13,773 nucleotides of DNA from Prevotellaceae bacterium (GTDB taxonomy: Bacteria; Bacteroidota; Bacteroidia; Bacteroidales; UBA932). The notes beneath the pieces were generated by a model, which was not told the DNA's origin, searched no databases, and saw only the letters and a list, made by a program, of their open reading frames with translations. The position numbers and the translations under genes are program-made. Position 1 is the stretch's first letter; each line of letters opens with the position of its first letter. The stretch covers positions 1-13,773 of the forward strand of contig JAIRUB010000040.1 in assembly GCA_031254635.1 (NCBI GenBank), read 5' to 3'. This document shows, piece after piece, positions 6,113-13,520 of this stretch.

Positions 6113-8486
6113 TCTTAATTGCGTCCACAGGGTTGGCGGTTGCGGCACGCCAACTTTGCAGCGATACGGAAATAACCGAGACAAGTAAGACAAGTAATCC
6201 CGCTAAGGCAAATATCCACCAGTCGAGCGAGGTGCGGTAAGTAAACCGCTCTAACCATTGTTGCATAACATACCAGGCAACAGGCAGGGCTATTACAAAT
6301 ACTAAGGCAATGTGGCGGATAAAATCCATGTTGAGCATTCGGATAATTTCCGACACACTCGCCCCATGAACTTTCCGAAGACCGATTTCTTTTGTCCGCC
6401 GCCGTATGATGAATGCCATAAAAATAATCAATCCCAAATCGGCAATGGCAAAGCACAACAAGGAAAATATAAACACTAATTGTTGGGCATTAATCTCGTT
6501 GCGGTACATACGATTGAACACATCATTCATAAAAATATAATTGAGCGGATAATCGGGATTAACCTCATTCCATACTGTTTCAACTATGGCTTGAGATGCT
6601 GAAAAACGGTCGGGATTAATCCGCACCATGATACAATGCAAAAATACGTTGCGTTGCAGTATCAACAGGGGAATGGTTTCCTCGTATAGTCCTGTATAGT
6701 TGAAATCGTCTGTTACACCAACAATGATACCCTTGCGAATATAGTCAATCGAACCATGGAAGATGTGCAACATTTGACCTATAGCCCCTTCTGGAGTGCT
6801 GAATCCAAGCACCGACAAGGCTTTTCGATTAATGATATACTCTTCTGTATGTTCCGAATATTTATTGAAAGCCTGACGCTCGAAAAGCATATTATTTTCG
6901 CTTTGATAATCATGCCTCCCCGATGAAAATCCGCTGCCCGCAATCGTTTTGATGCGAAAGAAGGGCAAAAAATCCTCTCCGGCAACCATGATTGGCAAGT
7001 TTTTCCATTCTGTGTCTTCTTCTTTTTTTACACTCGTGGCATCACGTATGGCATCGCCGGGCAATTGAAAACATGCAGTAACAGCTTTTATATCGGCATA
7101 TTTTAGTAATTCCGATTTCAGCAAGGCGTACTTCGCCTGCACCTGTTCGGGTTGCTCTGCCAAGACAAGGATATTTCGTTCCTTTCCGCCAACTTGCGTA
7201 TCTTTTACCAAATTCATCTGTTTGTTGATGCCGAAAGCGAGAATTACCACTATCATCACTACGGCATATTGTACCGTTATCAGGTATTTTACATTTTTGT
7301 GCGAAAATTTTGTCGGTTTTAAGTCTTTATTGGTATTGAGAAAGAGCGTAGAAGACATACCTTTCAACGCGGGAAGAAGTGAGATGGCGATAATTATCAA
7401 TAAAAACACTAAGCAAGATAAGCAAATATCAAACAATGAAATTTGCACAGCGATTTTCTCGAGCGACAAGATGTAAAAAGCCGCAGACATTCCCACCGCA
7501 ATCGAAAAAACGCCCAAGAGCAATGCCGACAAGGCTTCATCTTTGAAGACTGCGGACGAGGGTGCACCGTGCAAACGCAAGAGTTGGTAATACCGTCGAT
7601 TGTGAGCAAAAATCAAACTTGCGTTTAACCACAAATTAAACAATACAACTATCAGCAAGAGCAAATTGGCGCCAATCACCAAGTAAATATAATAAATATT
7701 GCCGTTAACGCTCATTTCTCTGAGGTTATGGCTGTGAAGATGAATATCGGTTATAGGCATTAATAATACACGGGGTTTGGCACGCATGTATAATTCTTCT
7801 CCTTCTATGTGTTGAGTTATTTTTTGTGCCAAAGCTTTGATATCCGTACTTTCCTTCAGCAGGAGATACACAAAAGCAAATGTTTCATATTCGTCGGGAA
7901 GATGCAGTAATATATCGGTGTTAAAATGCGAGGTTTCGGGAAGGTTTTTGAATATTCCTGAAATAAAAAAAGTATCTGTGGCTTGTCGCCCCTCTATGAG
8001 AATTTGCGATAATAGAAGCTCGTTGTTATTGGCGTCGCCGAACAGTTGTTGTGCAAAGCTTTCGCTAATCAATAGCTGTCCTTTTTGTTGCAGCGCCTCA
8101 TTTTTGTCGCCTTGCAATAACGGGATGTCGAATACCTGTGAAAAATTACGATTTACCAAGTAAATATCGTTGACTACCTGACGCTTTCCCTCGTGTGTCA
8201 ACACAGCGGTATATACCTTGTGCATTTTTAGCGTTCGGTCTATCTCGGGTATTTGCTGCAACACCACATCAATGGCATTTCCAAGAATACGACCATCAAC
8301 AGGCTCATTATCGAATTGCAGCGACATACGCACAATGCGATTGGCATTAGCATGGTGCCTGTCATAACTCAACTCCTGCTTAATGTAACCCGCCGACAGC
8401 AGTGAGCAGGCAAAGACCACAGATAAGCCCACAACATTGACTATGCGCAGGGAAATGTTCTTTCGAAATAATTTAAACAGATTCAT
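6105..8486 (-). CDS. FtsX/MacB-type ABC transporter permease (full length)
   Basis: This inner-membrane protein belongs to the type VII ABC permeases (MacB/FtsX/LolCE fold), which couple ATP hydrolysis to movement of substrates or conformational signals in the periplasm. At 793 residues it has the double-module architecture common in Bacteroidota. Helix 1 (about 13-33, IVNVVGLSVVFACSLLSAGYI) is followed by a MacB-type periplasmic domain with YDRHH, FDIPLLQGD, LISESFAQQLFGD and HFNTDILLHLP. Next come three helices (about 268-375), a central helix (about 404-422), a second periplasmic domain with FLPFFRIKTIAGSGF, INRKALSVLGF and GVTDDFNYTGL, and three C-terminal helices after KEIGLRKVHGASVSEIIRML. 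That last element is the cytoplasmic coupling region that meets the ATPase. The C-terminus, NPVDAIKIE, is the family norm. It lies 24 nt after the ATPase gene, and the two are surely partners. No damage is visible. Confidence 0.92.
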   Translation of the reverse strand: MNLFKLFRKNISLRIVNVVGLSVVFACSLLSAGYIKQELSYDRHHANANRIVRMSLQFDNEPVDGRILGNAIDVVLQQIPEIDRTLKMHKVYTAVLTHEGKRQVVNDIYLVNRNFSQVFDIPLLQGDKNEALQQKGQLLISESFAQQLFGDANNNELLLSQILIEGRQATDTFFISGIFKNLPETSHFNTDILLHLPDEYETFAFVYLLLKESTDIKALAQKITQHIEGEELYMRAKPRVLLMPITDIHLHSHNLREMSVNGNIYYIYLVIGANLLLLIVVLFNLWLNASLIFAHNRRYYQLLRLHGAPSSAVFKDEALSALLLGVFSIAVGMSAAFYILSLEKIAVQISLFDICLSCLVFLLIIIAISLLPALKGMSSTLFLNTNKDLKPTKFSHKNVKYLITVQYAVVMIVVILAFGINKQMNLVKDTQVGGKERNILVLAEQPEQVQAKYALLKSELLKYADIKAVTACFQLPGDAIRDATSVKKEEDTEWKNLPIMVAGEDFLPFFRIKTIAGSGFSSGRHDYQSENNMLFERQAFNKYSEHTEEYIINRKALSVLGFSTPEGAIGQMLHIFHGSIDYIRKGIIVGVTDDFNYTGLYEETIPLLILQRNVFLHCIMVRINPDRFSASQAIVETVWNEVNPDYPLNYIFMNDVFNRMYRNEINAQQLVFIFSLLCFAIADLGLIIFMAFIIRRRTKEIGLRKVHGASVSEIIRMLNMDFIRHIALVFVIALPVAWYVMQQWLERFTYRTSLDWWIFALAGLLVLLVSVISVSLQSWRAATANPVDAIKIE

Positions 8487-8494
8487 ACATTTCT

Positions 8495-8516
8495 TTACTC
8501 AGTTACTCAGTTACTG
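8495..8516 (-). repeat. Tandem 8-bp spacer repeat at the ATPase / permease junction
   Basis: TTACTCAG occurs twice in perfect tandem, followed by TTACTG. The minus-strand copies supply the ATPase stop codon (8511-8513) and fill most of the 24-nt gap to the permease ATG. With an 8-bp period the TAA falls in a different frame in each copy. Confidence 0.75.
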
Positions 8517-9209
8517 CGCCACATATACTAATTCTTTCAAAAAATTCTCAGTTACTGTTTTTCCGTCAAGCATATAAACAATACGATGAGCATAGCGGGA
8601 ATCGTGTTCGCTGTGTGTAACCATTATGATGGTAGTTCCTTTTTCATTCAAAGAAATCAATAGCTGCATCACTTCCTGGCCATTCTTACTGTCGAGATTT
8701 CCGGTAGGCTCGTCAGCCAAAATCAGTTTGGGGTTATTCACTACAGCACGGGCAACAGCTACGCGTTGTTGCTGACCGCCAGACAACTGTGAGGGAAAAT
8801 GGTTGCGGCGGTGCATCATTTGTACACGCTCCAAAGCCGCTTCAACCCTAAATTTGCGCTCGGCGCTCCTTACCTTGTTGTACAAGAGGGGCAACTCTAC
8901 ATTTTCAAAAACCGTCAGTTCGTCAATCAGGTTGAAACTCTGAAAAACGAAGCCGATATTCGCTTTCCGCAGATTACTACGTTTGTTTTCATTAAACTTA
9001 GCTACTTCAACGCCGTTGAAGAGAAAGCTTCCGGAATCAGGTTCATCCAGCATGCCTAAAATATTCAGCAATGTAGATTTTCCACAGCCCGAAGGCCCCA
9101 TAATAGCTACAAATTCATGTTCTTTTACTTCCAATTCCATTTTGTTTAACGCTACAGTTTCTACTTCTTCCGTACGGTAAATTTTTTCCAATTCGGTAAT
9201 TTTAATCAT
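8511..9209 (-). CDS. ABC transporter ATP-binding protein (LolD/MacB type)
   Basis: This cytoplasmic ATPase powers the adjacent FtsX/MacB-type permease. All nucleotide-binding motifs are intact in the 232 residues: Walker A GPSGCGKS (38-45), Q-loop VFQSFNLID (Gln about 90), signature LSGGQQQRVAVARA (142-155), Walker B LILADEP (162-168) with the D-loop GNLDS, and the switch His in MVTHSEHD (about 199). The start MIKITELEKIYRTEEVETVAL, with its acidic insertion before the first strand, is typical of the export subfamily that includes LolD and MacB. The length matches stand-alone members rather than MacB fusions. The gene lies 94 nt after the membrane-fusion-protein gene and 24 nt before the permease, so MFP-ATPase-permease is one operon. 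The substrate cannot be told from the ATPase. Confidence 0.95.
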   Translation of the reverse strand: MIKITELEKIYRTEEVETVALNKMELEVKEHEFVAIMGPSGCGKSTLLNILGMLDEPDSGSFLFNGVEVAKFNENKRSNLRKANIGFVFQSFNLIDELTVFENVELPLLYNKVRSAERKFRVEAALERVQMMHRRNHFPSQLSGGQQQRVAVARAVVNNPKLILADEPTGNLDSKNGQEVMQLLISLNEKGTTIIMVTHSEHDSRYAHRIVYMLDGKTVTENFLKELVYVAQ

Positions 9210-9253
9210 AATATATTATTTTTTTAGTTATACAGTTGTTATTTATTGGATAT

Positions 9254-9280
9254 AATCTTGTCAATCTTATAAATCTTATG
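9254..9280. repeat. Three tandem copies of a 9-bp AATCTTNNN unit
   Basis: AATCTT occurs at 9254, 9263 and 9272, exactly 9 bp apart, followed by a degenerate AAAATC. This fills part of the 94-nt gap between the membrane-fusion-protein and ATPase genes. The wider stretch to about 9296 resembles intergenic repeats I recall from other Bacteroidota. No gene, promoter box or strong hairpin is visible in the gap. Confidence 0.6.
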
Positions 9281-9303
9281 AAAATCATGGTTCAGACATT
9301 CCG

Positions 9304-10551
9304 TTATTTTATAACCAGCTCCTGAATATCGCCATAATTTTCATAACTATTCACCACTACCTTATCGCCTGCTTCGAGGCCTTCCAACACCTCATAATGA
9401 TCGGGATTCTGGCGGCCAATGCGGATGGGAATACGATAGGCTTTCCTTCCGTCTTTCGACAGTTTGAAAATCCAATTGCCGCCGGTTTGCTGATAAAAGC
9501 CACCACGCGGGATAATCAAAGCCTCTGTCTCATCGCTTAGGGCAATGCGAATTTGCAGGCTCTGTCCGCGGCGTATACCTGCCGGCACCTTGCCTTCAAA
9601 GAACATATCTACGGCAAAACGGCCGCCGCTTACCTGAGTATATACTTTTTTAATTACTAAGGTATAGATACTATCGCCTTGCCGGTATTGGCCTTCAAGC
9701 CCTGTATAAATGCGGTTGATATAATGCTCGTCAATATCTACCCTTACTTTAAAACCGCTTAACACATCAACCTGTCCAATTCGCTCCCCTTTATTTTTGC
9801 TTTGGCCGATTTCTGCAAATAGTGAAGTCAGTTGTCCATCAACCGGAGCGCGCACGGTAAGATCGGCAAATTTCCGGCGCATCAAGGTTAGCCCATTCTG
9901 CGCCCCCTTGTATGATTGTTCGGCTTGAGCTAATTGTTGAACTGAAGCTATAGAGTCCTGCTGCATAATTTCTTTCACCATCTTTTGTTTTTCTACCACA
10001 TAATTGTAGCGATTTTCCGACTGCTTGAAATCTTGCTCGGCAATAACATTCGTGGCATATAACTTCTTGTTTAAATCATATACCCGCTTAGCTTCAATCA
10101 ACTCATTTTCTACATCTACAACCTGATTGAGTTTGGCTATGGTATTCTGCCGGGCATTATTCTGCGCAATTTGCATCTGTGTAAGCAGGTTATATACAGA
10201 TGTCTCCTGTGTAATCAAGCTTAGCTCCAAGTCGGTGTTGGTTAGGCGTAGAATAGGATCTCCTTTCTTCAGTACTGCACCGTCCTCTGCATAGAGTTCA
10301 TCAACCCTACCTCCTTCTTGCAAATCGAGATAAATGGTTGATACCGGCTGTACAATACCCGTTACCGGAATAAATTCGTGAAAGGTGCTATACTTGACTT
10401 CTGCAATAATCATTCGCTCGCCCTCCACATTCAGGCGCGACTTGCCAAAAGTACTTAGCAACAATGATAGTAACAAGACACCAACAACCGTACCTGCGAG
10501 CAGGATAATTTTTTTCGGTGTCCACTTTTTCTTTTCAATAAGACGATCCAT
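9304..10551 (-). CDS. Periplasmic membrane-fusion (adaptor) protein, HlyD/MacA type
   Basis: The adaptor bridges an inner-membrane ABC permease and an outer-membrane channel for export. The 415 residues begin with a basic cytoplasmic tail (MDRLIEKKKWTPKK) and one membrane anchor (about 15-34). A split lipoyl domain follows, with its first half in IVQPVSTIYLDLQEGGRVDELYAEDGAVLKKGDPILRL (about 66-103). Next is a long alpha-helical hairpin (about 105-225, rich in Gln, Asn and Lys with the turn around LYATNVIAEQDFKQSE), and then the second lipoyl half, LTVRAPVDGQLTSL (about 231-244). The beta-barrel domain holds FKVRVDIDEHYINRIYTG and GIRRGQSLQIRIAL, and the membrane-proximal domain ends GLEAGDKVVVNSYENYGD. 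It is the first gene of the exporter operon, directly opposite the regulator gene. No TolC-like partner is encoded in the window. Confidence 0.93.
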   Translation of the reverse strand: MDRLIEKKKWTPKKIILLAGTVVGVLLLSLLLSTFGKSRLNVEGERMIIAEVKYSTFHEFIPVTGIVQPVSTIYLDLQEGGRVDELYAEDGAVLKKGDPILRLTNTDLELSLITQETSVYNLLTQMQIAQNNARQNTIAKLNQVVDVENELIEAKRVYDLNKKLYATNVIAEQDFKQSENRYNYVVEKQKMVKEIMQQDSIASVQQLAQAEQSYKGAQNGLTLMRRKFADLTVRAPVDGQLTSLFAEIGQSKNKGERIGQVDVLSGFKVRVDIDEHYINRIYTGLEGQYRQGDSIYTLVIKKVYTQVSGGRFAVDMFFEGKVPAGIRRGQSLQIRIALSDETEALIIPRGGFYQQTGGNWIFKLSKDGRKAYRIPIRIGRQNPDHYEVLEGLEAGDKVVVNSYENYGDIQELVIK

Positions 10552-10651
10552 AAATAGTGAATTAATGATTAATGAACAATGAACAATTTCGGGAGTAAAT
10601 GTGTAAACTATTTGTTATAAGCTATTTGCGAAGATATTATTGTGATAAAAG

Positions 10652-10688
10652 TGTTCGGAAACGGACAGTGGGTGTACGTGGGTGGACA
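10652..10688. promoter_or_regulatory. Tandem 16-bp inverted repeats, candidate activator binding sites
   Basis: Site 1 (10652-10667) is TGTTCGGAAACGGACA: half-sites TGTTCG and CGGACA round a 4-bp centre, 5 of 6 bases symmetric. Site 2 (10673-10688) is TGTACGTGGGTGGACA with the same layout and 4 of 6 symmetric. Their starts are 21 bp apart, two helical turns, so two dimers would sit on the same DNA face. They lie about 100 bp from the exporter start and 40 bp from the regulator start. This is the layout expected for enhancer sites of an NtrC-type activator, here probably the divergent gene at 10728. Binding is inferred, not shown. Confidence 0.55.
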
Positions 10689-10715
10689 GGAGGTAAAACA
10701 TACAAAATAAATTCG

Positions 10716-10723
10716 TATATTTG
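10716..10723 (+). promoter_or_regulatory. -7 box immediately upstream of the regulator gene
   Basis: TATATTTG matches TAnnTTTG exactly and ends only 4 nt before the ATG at 10728. Transcription from it would start at or beside the start codon, giving a leaderless message. No convincing -33 TTTG is found upstream. The match may be chance, but the same box precedes aroA. Confidence 0.4.
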
Positions 10724-10727
10724 CCCT

Positions 10728-12074
10728 ATGAATTTAAAACAAGCATCCATACTTGTAGTGGACGACGACAAAGATGTACTAACGACAGTACGTTTTTTAC
10801 TGAAGCCGGAGGTGAAGGAAATTGTAACCGACAGTAATCCGGAAAATTTACAGCGCTTATTGTCAGATAATCGTTTCGACATTCTGTTGTTAGATATGAA
10901 TTTTATCAGTACTATCAACAGCGGCAACGAAGGGCTTTATTGGCTGCGGCAAATTAAGTCGTGGAGCCACAAGGTGGCGGTAATTATGATTACGGCTTAT
11001 GCCGACATAGATTTGGCAGTAAAATGTTTGAAAGAAGGGGCTGCTGATTTTGTAGTAAAGCCCTGGCACAACAAGCAATTATTAGCCACTCTGCGTGAAT
11101 TATTGGAAAAGCGTGCAAATCCACAAGCTTCTTCATTGAAAAGAAGCCCAAGCGGAGTAGAAATCATAGGTAAATCGGAGGCGATGCAAGACTTGTTCAG
11201 AAAATTAGAAAAGGTGGCGCCCACCGACGCAAATGTACTTATATTAGGCGAAAACGGCACAGGGAAAGACTTGATAGCGCAATTCATCTATCAACTATCA
11301 TTACGAAAAAACAAACCTTTTGTAAAGGTGGATATGGGTGCACTTACCGACACTTTATTTGAAAGCGAGTTGTTCGGGCATAAAAAAGGAGCCTTTACCG
11401 ATGCACGTGAAGATCGCACAGGACTTATTGAAACAGCCAACGGCGGAACACTTTTCTTAGATGAAATCGGCAATATCAGTTTACATCAGCAAGCTAAATT
11501 GCTTAGCGTATTGCAAAACCGGCAAGTTACCCGATTGGGTAGCAACACCCCCATTCCGGTTGATGTAAGGCTCATCTCTGCTACGAATGTTCCGCTAACT
11601 GAATTAGCCAATGAGCAACGTTTCCGCAAGGATTTAATTTACCGCATCAACACAGTGGAAATTACTGTACCTCCTTTGCGTGAACGATGCGACGATATTC
11701 TCTTGCTGGCGCATCATTTCTTATCAATGTATGAGAAAAAATACATGAAACGTTCTTTCCGCTTGTCGGAAACTGCAAAAAATAAACTTCGGCTATATAG
11801 TTACACCGGCAATGTGCGCGAACTGCAATATGCGATGGAACGTGCTGTTATAATGGGCGACAGCGAATTGTTAGAGGCTGCTGATATCGTATTCTCGCCA
11901 TTAGAACAATCAACTGCACCGGCGACTCTTCCTACCAATAATCTCGAAGAAATAGAACGCAGCACCATTGAACAGGTCATCGCCAAACATAAGGGCAATA
12001 TATCGCGGGCGGCAAAAGAATTAGGAATAACAAGGGCTGCGCTTTACAGAAGAATGGAGAAGTATGAATTATGA
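10728..12074 (+). CDS. NtrC-type sigma-54-dependent response regulator
   Basis: The protein is predicted to be phosphorylated by the kinase encoded next to it and to drive open-complex formation by sigma-54 RNA polymerase. The start MNLKQASILVVDDD is chosen because the receiver domain begins there; 43 codons further upstream are open but carry no domain. The order in 448 residues is: receiver (1-125; acidic pair Asp12-Asp13, phospho-acceptor Asp56 in LLLDMNF, Lys111), then AAA+ domain (145-385) with IIGKSEAMQDLF, Walker A GENGTGKD (174-181), GAFTDA loop (221-226), Walker B TLFLDEIG (241-248) and RFRKDLIYRIN (298-308). The Fis-type helix-turn-helix (about 415-445) contains KGNISRAAKELGITRAALYRRM. 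The sigma-54-contacting loop is GAFTDA rather than GAFTGA. The kinase gene starts 10 nt after the stop. Divergent placement suggests it controls the exporter operon. Confidence 0.93.
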   Translation: MNLKQASILVVDDDKDVLTTVRFLLKPEVKEIVTDSNPENLQRLLSDNRFDILLLDMNFISTINSGNEGLYWLRQIKSWSHKVAVIMITAYADIDLAVKCLKEGAADFVVKPWHNKQLLATLRELLEKRANPQASSLKRSPSGVEIIGKSEAMQDLFRKLEKVAPTDANVLILGENGTGKDLIAQFIYQLSLRKNKPFVKVDMGALTDTLFESELFGHKKGAFTDAREDRTGLIETANGGTLFLDEIGNISLHQQAKLLSVLQNRQVTRLGSNTPIPVDVRLISATNVPLTELANEQRFRKDLIYRINTVEITVPPLRERCDDILLLAHHFLSMYEKKYMKRSFRLSETAKNKLRLYSYTGNVRELQYAMERAVIMGDSELLEAADIVFSPLEQSTAPATLPTNNLEEIERSTIEQVIAKHKGNISRAAKELGITRAALYRRMEKYEL

Positions 12075-12084
12075 ATTTTAAATT

Positions 12085-13428
12085 TTGAATTATAAAGTAT
12101 ACATATTGCTTTTTTTTGTTTGCACGGTACTCTGTGGCGGTGGTGCAGTATATTTCTTCATGGCAGGGAATGTGTTGCCAGCGTTGCTCTGCGCATTAGT
12201 TACCGTCTTTCTTATTTGTTATACCCTTAATTTTATTTTTAAAATTTTTCGCAGTATTAACGATTTTACACAAGCGGTGCATTATCGTGATTTCTCAAAA
12301 CGATATCCTGAAAATAAACGGCAACAAAACACTTTCTTTCATCATTTCAATCTTATCAGCGATGTTTTTTTGGTGTTAAATCGGGAAAAGGAAGTACAGC
12401 AGCACTACCTTAAACGTATGTTGGAACTGGTAGATACGGGGGTTTTAGCCTACGAAGTGGATAGTCATGATGTGCTTTGGGTGAATGAGGCTCTCTTAAC
12501 GATGTTTAAAATTCCTCCGATAAAAAATGTCTATTGGTTGAAAACCAGAAACGCAAAACTATATCACGAACTCTTAGACATACCTTTGGGCGAAAGTCGC
12601 TTGGTTGCCATCAATGCGGGCAATCAGGTTGTCAAAACGCTGACCAAAGCCTCTACTTTTCAAACGAACCAAAAAACCTACAAACTGATCGCCTTTCACA
12701 ATATCAGCGCTACGCTTGAAGATGTTGAGGCAGGTGCGTGGAAAGGGCTGTTAAATGTAATGACGCATGAGATTATGAATTCCATAGCGCCGGTAGCCTC
12801 CCTGGCAGACACCTTAAAGAAACGCTTGGAAAATATCAAGCAAACGCTTGGCAACGCTGCTCCGGCCGATGTGGAAGATATTGAATCTGCCATGGACACC
12901 ATTCATCGCCGCAGTGAAGGCTTGTTGCAATTTTCAGATACTTATCGAAGCTTAAGTAAAACGATTGTTCCCGAACTGCAAACCACCAATCTTTACCGGA
13001 TACTTCAATCGGTATATCAACTGATGCATCCCTCTCTGCAACAAAAAGACATAGCGCTGGAAATAAAAACCGACGAGCCAACGGTAAACGCTTGCATCGA
13101 CCGCAATCTGATAGAGCAGGTATTGATTAATTTTATTACCAATGCTACGAATGCAGTAAAGGACAAGCCCAGCCCACATATTATTCTTTTTCCCGGTAAA
13201 ACGGCAGATGGCTACCCTTACCTTACCGTAGCAGATAATGGCAGCGGCATCTCGCCTGAAAATCGCGATAAAATTTTTATCCCATTCTTTAGTACTAAGA
13301 AAAATGGTAGCGGCATAGGGCTAAGCCTTTCGCGCGAAATTATTAAAATCCATAAAGGAAGCATAGAAATACAAAGCAAGGAGGGCGAAGGCAGTGCCTT
13401 TACGGTGTTACTGAAAGGAGGGGATTAA
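12085..13428 (+). CDS. Sensor histidine kinase, partner of the NtrC-type regulator
   Basis: The 447-residue kinase is read from a TTG at 12085, 10 nt after the regulator stop. ATGs at 12064 and 12071 lead to stops within six codons, and the next in-frame ATG is inside the membrane region, so a non-ATG start seems real. Two membrane helices (about 4-26 and 28-52) are joined by only a few residues. A cytoplasmic PAS-like region follows (about 105-210: LELVDTGVLAYEVDSHDVLWVNEALLTMF ...). The H-box is LLNVMTHEIMNSIAPV with His228. The ATP-binding domain has the N-box NFITNATNAV (about 349-358), G1 DNGSGI (384-389), F-box FIPFFSTK and G2 GSGIGLSL (408-415). Missing is any sizeable external sensing domain, so the signal probably comes from the membrane, a partner protein or the cytoplasm. 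It should phosphorylate Asp56 of the upstream regulator. Confidence 0.9.
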   Translation: MNYKVYILLFFVCTVLCGGGAVYFFMAGNVLPALLCALVTVFLICYTLNFIFKIFRSINDFTQAVHYRDFSKRYPENKRQQNTFFHHFNLISDVFLVLNREKEVQQHYLKRMLELVDTGVLAYEVDSHDVLWVNEALLTMFKIPPIKNVYWLKTRNAKLYHELLDIPLGESRLVAINAGNQVVKTLTKASTFQTNQKTYKLIAFHNISATLEDVEAGAWKGLLNVMTHEIMNSIAPVASLADTLKKRLENIKQTLGNAAPADVEDIESAMDTIHRRSEGLLQFSDTYRSLSKTIVPELQTTNLYRILQSVYQLMHPSLQQKDIALEIKTDEPTVNACIDRNLIEQVLINFITNATNAVKDKPSPHIILFPGKTADGYPYLTVADNGSGISPENRDKIFIPFFSTKKNGSGIGLSLSREIIKIHKGSIEIQSKEGEGSAFTVLLKGGD

Positions 13429-13475
13429 GGGGAAAGGGTGCAAGGTAAAAATAATTAGGGATATTCAGTAAAATC

Positions 13476-13511
13476 AAAAAAAACCTGCTAATGGTAAAAC
13501 ATTTAGGCAGG
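13476..13511 (-). terminator. Terminator at the end of the transposase remnant
   Basis: On the minus strand, CCTGC (13511-13507) pairs with GCAGG (13488-13484). The stem extends through a TAA/TTA stretch with one bulged base, and eight T (13483-13476) follow. It comes just after the transposase stop and about 50 nt from the kinase stop. In the plus direction the hairpin is followed only by ATTTTC, so it may stop kinase transcription weakly. Confidence 0.6.
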
Positions 13512-13520
13512 ATTTTCATC

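Noticed and set aside
7222..8163. Several short plus-strand open frames within the permease gene
   Set aside because: They are shadows of a well-conserved minus-strand permease and have no coding features of their own.
10599..10727. A 43-codon N-terminal extension of the response regulator
   Set aside because: It has no domain, crosses the tandem operator and the -7 box, and the receiver domain starts normally at the ATG at 10728.
10552..10727. A sigma-54 -24/-12 promoter for the exporter or the regulator
   Set aside because: I searched both strands by eye for GG-N10-GC and found no acceptable match. If the activator works through sigma-54, the promoter is degenerate or lies elsewhere.
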